Of a stretch of 64,000 nucleotides of DNA, positions 51,421 to 61,145 are shown piece by piece. Under the pieces are notes generated by a model. The model was not told the DNA's origin, made no database searches, and was given only the letters and a program-made list of their open reading frames with translations. The first letter of the stretch is position 1, and each line of letters opens with the position of its first letter. The translations under genes were made by a program, and so were the position numbers. Origin of the DNA: Cylindrodendrum hubeiense (taxonomy: Eukaryota; Ascomycota; Sordariomycetes; Hypocreales; Nectriaceae); contig JAANBB010000149.1 in assembly GCA_014621425.1 (NCBI GenBank), positions 1 to 64,000 of the forward strand, given 5' to 3'.

Positions 51421-54378
51421 CTACTGAGGAAAGTTGAAAGTTGGTTCTTCAATCAACTCCATCATCTGTTGGTTGCTGTTGAACCAATCCTCGAGCTGCG
51501 TCGTGTTGCCCATCCACATCATCGGATTTGTTCCACGTTGGCCATTCATCCCATCTGTTACACCACCATCTGCTAGCGATTGCCCAAAACCCTGAACCCC
51601 CTGGCCATGATCTAAGCCCGTCATCTGTTGGTGCTGCTGTCGTTGCTCCAGGCCCACAGGAGGGAAGCCTAGGGCGGCAAGGTATGTGTTTAGTTCGGCA
51701 TCTGCTTGGGTCTGGCTCGTCGGCGGTGTTGAGATACGGAACTCAACATACCGGAGGGCCACAGTGTAAAGCACCTGGAATAGACGGTGCATTTTGGCTG
51801 CGGCATCAGAGACTGCTGGGGCAGATTCCATGGAAGTGATGAAGTTGTGGAGACTGGCGAGATCCTTTCCATCCTGAGTCTCGATGACCTGACAGAAGAG
51901 GACAATGAAGGGTATGAAAGGGGCAAACATCAAGGTCCTGCATCCGTTAGAACATACTGAAAATACGACGCCGGGCTTCTTCCAGGATGGCCATGGTTGC
52001 GTCATTCTCGCGGGCTCACTCACCAGTGGACATAGGAAGGGAAATATAATCCATTGGCATCCATCCGCTCAACACAAGCCACGCACTCTTCGTGCCGCTG
52101 GAGTGTCGCTCGTGCGGCCTCAATGCACTCTGGAACAAAGGTTGTAGGAGAATGTTCAGGAATCGGGCTTGCTCGATACGTAAGAGTGAGGAGCGAGAGG
52201 CGGAGTACATCGTCCGAGATAGATATGAACTGTACCATTGGGCCCCCGATGCTCAGGCTGGTCTGCTTTAGCCAATCGGCCTGGATGTTCAGATTAGCCT
52301 AGGCTCTGCGAGTTCCTACTAAATCAAGATGACAACTAGACAACATAAGCACTTACACTGACTTGGGAGGTCTGTTTCCTGATATCCTCCAGGTCCTTTG
52401 CGATAGCTTGTACGCGAGCCATACGCACATGATCAGGCTGAGTGATAGAGTCTGGACTGTATAGCTTCTCATAGATGTTCCCCTGGCATTGGGCAGTCTT
52501 GGTCCAATTGGAAAAGAATGCCGCCAGGGGGGTGATATGGGTGTCCTCCATGGTGGGAATGGGAACGGATATATCCCAGTCTTGAATCGTTGATGCTCGA
52601 CCTAAGCGGAGTGATAGACTCTTATCCATGAAATACATGGACCAAAAGAGGAATTGTTTTCGGTCAACATCTTCGGCCGGGCCGTGTTTTGCAGCTGAGG
52701 CTCGATGATAGCCCAGTGTCTGGCATAATTCAGATGCCTTTGATGTCAGGATCCAGGAGAGCGAAGGTTTCGAGATTTCGATGGCGTGGTAGGCCTGGAG
52801 ATGCTGTTAGTCCACAGAAGAGCCAGGATAAGGGTAAATGTGCCGACTAACCCCCAAGATAAGAGCCCGAATCATGCTCGAGTTGGCAGGTAGATGCAAA
52901 GGTAGGTTGCTCAGGGCTGTCTCGAGGTTGACACTGCACATTTCGGCATACGCCATGATCTCATTTCTTTCTTCTCCCTCAGGCTTCGCATACCCTAGTT
53001 CTTGAAAGAGATACATCATGCCGGTGTTGGAAATAATGAAGTCAGCTTCGGAGTAGTCCTCGGAGAAGTAAACACCGAGACAAATGTCCGAGAAACTATC
53101 CAAGGGGCAGACCTCAAAAATCCAAGTCCCTATCTCTGAGGGATTATCTGGGAGTCGCGGTTGGCTGTCAGCCGAAGATGGCTAATGAGGGGAGGAAGCC
53201 GGGTTGATGTTCAAGGATAGGTTCGGAGAGATGGACTCACTTTTGCATCGGCGGATGACACTGACGGTTTTCTGAATGGGCGGCAACTTAATACCTGGGA
53301 GGGTGGGACGAGGAACCTTGTATGCCAATGCGTACGACAGTTCACTGGCGGCAGGCTGCTGCTTCAGAGCATTGACAATGTGGTGAAGCGAGTCTAAGGT
53401 CTCGCGCATTTCCAGGCCCGCGTCCTGCAGTGAACTTGTTCCCACGGCATTCTGCAGGAATTCATTGGCAAAGACTGAATGTGCAGCTAGCGAGGACTCA
53501 CCCTCAATGACAGGGCTATCAGAAGCAGGTTGGACTGCATGACCAAAGGGCGTTGAAGTGGACGAGGCCGATGGCTGAGATGTCTTATCAAGTGGACTAT
53601 CTTTGCTCAGAGCCGCGAGATGAGCACTAGAAGCCGGCATACTAGTCTTCATTTCCTGAAGCAGCCGAGTGACACCTTCGAGCCGGCGATCAATGAGATC
53701 AATCTTTCGCTCACTACACGACGACGATGCGACCAAGGGTTAGCTGTCTTGGACCTACTACCATCACATGGGGAAGGCACAATTTGGTCCTTTGATAGCC
53801 AATGAGGTTACAGATAAGGAGCATAGCATGGGCAGACTTACTATTGGGCGGACAGAAGGATGCGGGTGCGTTTCTCCTTGGGGCGTGTATCGGCATGCGT
53901 GCAGGGTATTTTGGCGTGGATACAATGTGAACAAGGGGAGTTCCTATCGCAGCGGATCTACATCCAATGGATTCCCATTAGCTCGGTGCGTATGACATGA
54001 GGGCTTGATTAGGTGGCTAATAAGGTGCGGAGGGTCTGCGACAGTTGGCCTGCGGGGGTTGGGATGAGGTGAGGCGGGTGGCATCCACCACCCATGCGTG
54101 TGTATCCAACGCCAAGGCGTAGGGCTTTCTCATATGGCAAGCAGATAGGCAAGGATATAACACAGAATGCCATTGACACGTACGTACCTTGCGCGTTCGA
54201 CAAGCGTCACACTGCAGAAATGTGAGTTATGGGGGTTCGAGGTTGGAGAATGGGTTGGGCATGGACTAACAGCTCGACGAATAGACGAGGATGTATTATT
54301 CTGGGCAGAGTCAGAGACATCGTCCTGGCCATCACCCTGAGCATCCACATCATGATATGGCGAATTGTCGTCGTCCAT
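51421..54378 (-). CDS. Zn2Cys6 fungal-specific transcription factor
   Basis: Binuclear zinc-cluster regulator of about 800 residues in at least eight exons. The DNA-binding domain is split. Exon 1 (from 54378, MDDDNSPYHDVDAQGDG) is acidic. A 24-nt exon (54189-54212) encodes CDACRTRK. A third exon (about 53845-53957) supplies IRCDRNSPCSHCIHAKIPCTH. Together they give C-x2-C-x6-C-x5-C-x2-C-x6-C, the complete Zn2Cys6 ligand set. A linker and probable coiled coil follow (YERKIDLIDRRLEGVTRLLQEM). Then comes a fungal_trans-type middle homology region, including TALSNLPLHLPANSSMIRALILG, FLFWSMYFMDKSLSLRLGR and GPMVQFISISDDVLRLSLL. A Gln/Asn/Met-rich C-terminus could be an activation domain. It is divergent from the ABC transporter at 55899. 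Target genes are not readable. Confidence 0.88.
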
Positions 54379-55898
54379 GATAATTGACGGGGGGGCTTCA
54401 CGCCTTGGGATTCCCTGTCACGCCTCTAGAGCGGTTCAGGTGAGGTTGTGTGAGACAGCTGCCGGCCGGCGGTGACGGGTACCTCGCCGATAGCGATAGT
54501 GACGAAACGGGCAGATGCAATGGCTATCGGGACGGGTCGGTTGGCGAAGGGACGCGACTGCGATTGAGGATGGAGGGGAGAAGTCACGGAAAGCGTGCAG
54601 GTCGGGCCCCGAGAAAAGTTGCGGCTCTATTACCTCGACGGCGCACCTGCCATGACGTTTGAGGACAAAATGCAGAGAGCTGTACCTGGAGGCCGGGACG
54701 CGCGGGACCCGGGCCCGCGAGCTGCAAGTACGAGAGAGCCAACGAGAGACTCTGGGGGCGGATTCCGCATGGGCCGTGCGGCCGACACAGCAAATCAGAG
54801 CTGGTTGAATCATTTTTGCCTTTTCCATCATCGGCTGCAAGCAGGGATTTATGGGTGAGTCTAGGCTTGCCAGGATCCTCCGCGCAGTCCCGGCTCCGCT
54901 CAAGCCCCACAACCCTTAAATCGAAGGGGTTTTGAGGCTTGGTTGTTGAGGCTTGGTGGTGGAGGCTTGATGGCGGCGTGATGGCTGAGGCTTGGGACGT
55001 ATTCGCACTACGTACCAGTGTGCACGGGTTACCTTACGGAAGACCTACTTGATCTGCGAGTCTGCGTCACGAATGCACTTGCAGCATCGTCTTGGCATCG
55101 TCTTGGCATCGTCAGACTTCCTCTCCGCGCAGAGGCTGCCTGCTTGGCCAAGACGATGCCACCGTCTTGGCCGCCTCGACAGCCTCGACAGCCTCGGCAA
55201 AGCGGGTCATCTCCATCTCCATCGCCGGGTCCTTAGCCTTCCTAGCACGCACGCAGGACTCGGCAGGAGAGATGAATTAAGGCCAAGCCATAGCCCCATC
55301 ACCCCATAAGTTCGTGATCCTTGCCCGTCCTAGTCCCCGGGATGACTCTTCGTACCGTTACGCGGACCGGCCGATCGCTCCCTCGCTCGTCCCCATCTCT
55401 CCCTAGATTCTTCGAAAAGCAATCTTGTCCGGAGCTCCATCCGGATCCCAAGAGATCCGCCCTCCGCTCTCCGCACTCCGTCCTCCGTCTCGCTTTGAAA
55501 TCATATCCTCCCCCATCACATATTTGTTATTCCGCAGACCGAGTGGATTATTCGCGCCCTCACGTGTCAAGATCCACGCCTCAAGATCCACGTCTCGTCT
55601 AACCTCTTGTTTGAACTATCCTCACATTTGTCGAGTTTTTTTCCTTCCTGTAATAAAAGCACCGGCTCTTCCCACAGCTGGATCAATCCCGCTTGGTGAC
55701 CTGAACTATCAATCGCCACCCATGATCTTCGTGTTGGAGTTTTGATCCTTCCAACTTCCTCTCGACGCTATCCCAACGTCAAAACATCTGATCCTTCCTG
55801 CCTGAGCGCGACCGGCAGCATCATTCGCCGAGCCCTCGTGGCATTCACACCACCCGGCCAATACTGAAGTTGGGAGCTTGTGGAATACCTAAAACGTC
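54379..55898. promoter_or_regulatory. Divergent promoter of the Zn2Cys6 factor and the ABC transporter
   Basis: 1.5 kb between two divergent starts. No recognisable gene. Short repeats such as TTGAGGCTTGG/TGGAGGCTTGA occur at 54,930-54,970 (three diverged copies), and CGTCTTGGCATCG/TCTTGGCATCGT is tandemly duplicated at 55,088-55,111. CGG triplets, the half-sites of zinc-cluster factors, are present, but no clearly spaced pair was identified by eye. Confidence 0.4.
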
Positions 55899-58800
55899 AT
55901 GGCTGTCGAGACGAGTACCGGCGAAAAGGGCGATGGGGTTGTTACGTCGTCCAATCCAACTCCCGCACCCGACGAGCCTCAAGAAGAGTCTGACTGGGGT
56001 GCTTATAAGGTAATAGATAACACCAACGAGAAGAAGAAGTACATAACCAGTGTTGACATTTGAGTTCGCAGAGAATCCTCACATATGCAGGCCCCCTCGA
56101 ATATACGCTGCAGAGCATCGCTGTTTTTGCCGCCATTGCTTCCGGCGCCGGAATCGCCCTCCAAAATCTCATCTTTGGCAAATTCATCACCGTCATTGCC
56201 GACTTCACTTCTGGCGCGTCATCTCCCAGCAAATTCCGCAGTGACGTATCTGAGCTAGCGTCAGTGCCCCTTATTGTTCCCTGCCAAACAACACAATCTT
56301 CAAGGCAATACAAAGCCATAAAATACCACATTGCTAACACAGACTACAGCCTCTATTTTGTGTACTTGGGAATCGGCAGATTCGTGCTTTCCTATATCTA
56401 CAATACCCTCTTGACCTACTCTGCCTACCGCGTTGTGCGCAACATCCGCCATGAGTATCTTCGCGCCGCCCTCCGCCAAGAGGTGGCCTACTTCGATTTC
56501 GGCACCGGAGGCTCTATTGCTACCCAGGCCACATCAAACGGCCGCCTGATCCAAGCTGGCATCGCCGAAAAGCTTGGTCTCACGTTCCAAGGCCTTGCTG
56601 CCTTCGTGACGGCTTTCATCATCGCCTTCGTCGTCCAGTGGAAGCTCACTCTCATCTGCCTCTGTATTGCCCCAGCTACTATGATCGTAATCGGCGTCGT
56701 TGCTGGTATTGAGGCTGGTCACGAGACCGACATCCTCGAAATACATGCCCAGGCCAACTCCTTTGCCGAAGGTATCTTAGCCAGTGTTCGCACCGTTCAT
56801 GCCTTCGAGATGCGCGCTAGGCTTGTCGACAAGTTTGACAAGTACCTCGACGAGGCCCATGACGTTGGGAAAAAGATATCCCCCCTTTTTGGCATCATGT
56901 TCTCGGCTGAGTATACCATCATCTACCTGGGCTTCGGACTTGCCTTTTGGCAGGGCATCAAGATGCTGTCCACCGGAGAGATCGAAGATCCTGGCGCCAT
57001 ATTCACGTGAGTCTTCCCACTCTCCTTTGCTTGTGGTATGTTTTCTGACCAGATGCATACAGAGTTCTGTTATCTGTTGTCATTGCCGCCATTAGCTTGA
57101 CAACTTTGGCTCCGTACTCGATTGACTTCAGTCGCGCCATCTCAGCTGCTGCCAAACTCTTCCAACTCATAGATAGGAAATCCGCCATCGACCCTCTGGA
57201 TAAATCAGGAGATATTCCGTCTGAAACCATTGGTGAGGTCGAGTTAGAGAATGTCACCTTTGCTTACCCCACTCGGCCTGGGATCACAGTTCTCGACAAT
57301 TTCTCGCTCCGCGTCCCCGCGGGCAAGGTTACCGCCCTTGTTGTAAGTGCCTTGTCCTTAATTTCTTTCACATAGAAACTGACTTGTGTGTTTAGGGTCA
57401 AAGTGGTTCTGGTAAGAGTACTATTGTTGGGTTGATCGAAAGATGGTATAATCCCAAGTCGGGATCCATCAAGTTGGATGGCCGTCCTATCGATACATTA
57501 AACCTCAACTGGCTCCGAAAGAACGTCCGCCTTGTTCAACAGGTAAGACTGAACTCGGCAATTTTCGATGCAGAGACGCTGACAGATCTATAGGAGCCGG
57601 TGCTCTTCGAAGGAACCGTATTCGACAACATCAGACATGGTTTGGTTGGAACAGAATTGGAAAAAGCGCCACTGGAACAGCAAATGGAGCGAATTAAGGA
57701 TGCAGCAAGAATGGCATTTGCCCACGACTTCATCACCGAACTCCCTGACGGATATAACACCCAAATCGGTCAGCGCGGAGGATTGCTCTCGGGTGGTCAA
57801 AAGCAGCGTGTCGCCATTGCTCGTAGCGTCGTATCTCATCCCAAGGTACTTCTGCTTGACGAGGCAACCAGTGCACTTGATCCACACGCCGAGAGCATCG
57901 TCCAACAAGCCCTTGACAAGGCATCCGAGGGCCGAACCACGATTGTCATTGCTCACAAGCTCGCCACTATTCGGAAGGCAGATAACATTGTCGTCATGTC
58001 TAAGGGTTGCATCGTCGAACAAGGCACTCATCAATCCCTACTCAACGATGGTGGCGCCTACGCTCGACTTGTGAAAATTCAGAATTTGACTGTCTCTTCC
58101 GAGTCGTCGATTGCCGAGACGGAGGTAGAAGATACTGCCACCGAAGTGGCGGATTTGGACATCACCAAGACTATCACTCGCTACGAAACCGAGGTCCAGC
58201 ATCGTATGCAAGTCCAGAAGGAACGCGACAACTACGATACTCACAAGCAGGCTGGTTTCTTTGCAGTCGTATTTCGCCTTATCCGCGAGTCGCCTGAGGT
58301 TGGCTGGTCGTACTTCTTTGTCCTCGTGGGATGCATCGGAGGAACTGGCTTATTCCCTGGGCAAGCCATTTTGCTCGCTAAAGTTATGGACGTCTTCAAC
58401 ATGACTGGCCAGGCTATGAGAGACCGAGGAAATTTCTTTGCCAGCATGTTCATCGTCATGGCTGCCGGTGCCCTCATCTCCTACTTCTTCTTAGGTTACG
58501 CCTCCAACACGATCGCCCAGCACCTAAACCACAAGTATCGAAAGCAGAGTCTTAAGGATATGATCCGCCAGGACCTCCAATTCTTTGACCGGACTGAGAA
58601 CAACACGGGTGCCCTGGCTAGCCGCATTGATTCTAACCCCCAGTCCATCTTAGAACTGATGGGCTTCAATATCGCACTCATTCTTATTGCTATATTGAAC
58701 GTTGTAGCATGCAGTATCTTGGCGATCGCCCATGATTGGAACCTGGGCCTAGTTGTTGTGTGTGGTGGGCTTCCCCCACTGGTTGGCTCTGGATATCTCA

Positions 58801-60109
58801 AAATTCGCTTCGACGCCAAGCTTGATCGCAACACTTCCAAGCGGTATTCGGCCAGTGCTTCTATTGCGTCTGAGGCTGTAAATGCCATCCGGACCGTCTC
58901 ATCTTTGGCTATTGAGGAATCCATTTTGGAGAAGTATGTCGCAGAGCTGGAGCATGCTGTTTCTGGATCGACCAAGGATCTCTTGACCATTATGGTATGG
59001 TTCGGTCTGACACAGTCTATTGAGTACTGGTTCATGGCCCTGGGTTTCTGGTATGGTTGCCGTCTCCTCTCATTTGGCGATATTACCATGTACAACTTCT
59101 TCGTTGCATTCCTGGGCGTCTTCTTCTCGGGGCAGGCCTCTGCCCAACTCTTCCAGTTTTCTACAAGTATGACGAAGGGTATTAACGCCGCCAACTATAT
59201 CTTTTGGCTCCAGTCACTCGAACCGACCGTTCAGGAAACACCCGAGAACCGAGACAACGGCCCCAAGTCGGGAGGCCCAATCGCCCTTGACAATGTTCGG
59301 TTCTCTTATCCGCTTCGGCCTCATGCCCAGGTTCTCAGGGGTATTGAGTTGAACGTAAGTACCACCAAAACTTGTTCTTTCAATTTTCTCCTTCCAGAGC
59401 AATGCTAACACTCACCTCCTTACAGGTCAAACCGGGTCAGTTTGTTGCATTAGTTGGAGCCTCCGGCTGTGGCAAGTCGACTATGATTGCCATGCTTGAA
59501 CGTTTCTATGACCCTACCAGCGGCACCATCAATATCGCCTCCTCTGCTGTCCCCGAACTTAGTCCCCGTCTCTACCGTGCCATTGTTGGTCTTGTTCAAC
59601 AAGAGCCGACCCTGTTTCAAGGTAGCATCAGAGAGAATATCGCTCTCGGCATTGACGATCCTTCAAGCGCTGGAAATATCTCTGTCTCGGATGCCCAGAT
59701 AGAGGCTGCTCTCCGTGCCGCCAACGCCTGGGACTTTGTCTCGTCACTGCCCGAAGGCCTTGCCACTCCCGCCGGTTCCAACGGAGCCCAGCTGTCTGGC
59801 GGGCAGAGACAACGTATCGCCATTGCAAGAGCACTCATCCGCAACCCGAAGGTCCTGCTCCTCGACGAAGCGACCAGTGCTCTCGATACTGAGAGTGAGA
59901 AGATTGTCCAGAGTGCCCTGGCCGAAGCTGCCAAAGAAGGCGACCGCATTACTATTGCAGTCGCTCACCGTCTCAGCACCATCAAGGATGCGGATGTAAT
60001 CTGTGTCTTCCATGGCGGCAAGATCACAGAGGTGGGAACGCATCAGGAGCTGATTGCCCAAGGCGGCATGTATCGCAAGATGTGCGAGGCCCAGGCCCTC
60101 GACGCTTAG
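55899..60109 (+). CDS. Full-length ABCB (P-glycoprotein-like) multidrug transporter
   Basis: Seven exons (55899-56009, 56072-56259, 56350-57006, 57063-57342, 57396-57542, 57594-59354, 59426-60109) sum to 3,828 nt, or 1,275 residues. The architecture is TMD1-NBD1-TMD2-NBD2, as in MDR/Pmd1-type exporters. NBD1 shows Walker [11 protein letters not shown]-loop VQQEPVLFEG, signature LSGGQKQR, Walker B and D-loop [11 protein letters not shown], and H-loop [13 protein letters not shown]2 shows [42 protein letters not shown] and VAHRLSTI. Both sites therefore look catalytically competent. TMD1 carries the coupling-helix region [20 protein letters not shown]. The second intron uses the acceptor giving [13 protein letters not shown]; reading through adds about 30 unrelated residues. 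Neighbour of a divergent Zn2Cys6 factor. The substrate is unknown. Confidence 0.95.
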
Positions 60110-61145
60110 TGATGACAATGCTTTTGAGTCTTGCGGGAAGTCTCATGTACACAACTGGAGTCTGAAATTCATCCATTAGAAAAAGCGATCTTATCTATTC
60201 TTTGGCGAAAAGAGAGACAGGTGTAGGATTTTGTAATTATTAATAGAACCCACTCAGTCTCATAGCTACCACCTAGCTGATGAAAATGACTCTTCACTTT
60301 ATAAATTGACTTAATATCTCTTTGGGCTATCATTGATGTACTGGTTCAGGGATCTTCAGCAGGTATGAAGTTAACCTTATTTTTTCTTCCAATACTTTCT
60401 ATCACATGGTGGCTCGAAGGGTCCGGTTTACGGCAACGATACTCACTGTTTCGGAGGTGCAAATGATCTACACTGAGCAAGTAAATGCAAAATGTTACCA
60501 AATAATAAGACCATGGCAGCTTAGGCGAATACAACAAGGTAATGAGAAAGGCTCTTGAAAATTGGGTGCATAATTCCATTGATCCGGATACTGTCTCACA
60601 GTGGTTGGTACAGGGTGCGTACACGTGTAAGTTGGAGACGGATTCCTGTCACATGCAGGGGAGCTTAGGCATTGGTCGGGTAATACTCGGGATGGCGTAT
60701 AGTGGGTACGCTTGTGGCGCATGGCGGATGTAGCGGGCCTGACCGGTCGAGGAAGCAGGGAATGAGGAAGGAACGAAAACGGCACTTGGCCCGGGACGCC
60801 TAATTTTGGTACATGCCAACTTGCACTTGCGATCTGTACTGTAATTACCTTAACACCCACGCTCCCTTCTCTCCTTCATCCAGCCAACGCCCTTGACATT
60901 CGACCCGACTATGGCGACGACCGACTTTTCTTAACACGACAACATTCGATTCTTGTATAATAGGTGCGCCAGTTCCCCGACCAGCTTCTCGGCGCGTCCC
61001 TCGCCCCTGAGGCCGCCGTGCTGGTGCCTCGTATCTGCAACCCCTTGAACCGCGTCCAGCTGCTGACGCCATCGCGAAGTATCTCTGCTTGCATTCAGTC
61101 TTGTCTTCCACTACGACCTCTCGCCTTGTTTGACTTGGCCTCGAC
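60110..61145. other. Intergenic region upstream of SEC16
   Basis: 1.0 kb containing the ABC transporter 3' UTR (A/T-rich to about 60,350) and the SEC16 promoter and leader. No gene recognised. Confidence 0.45.
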
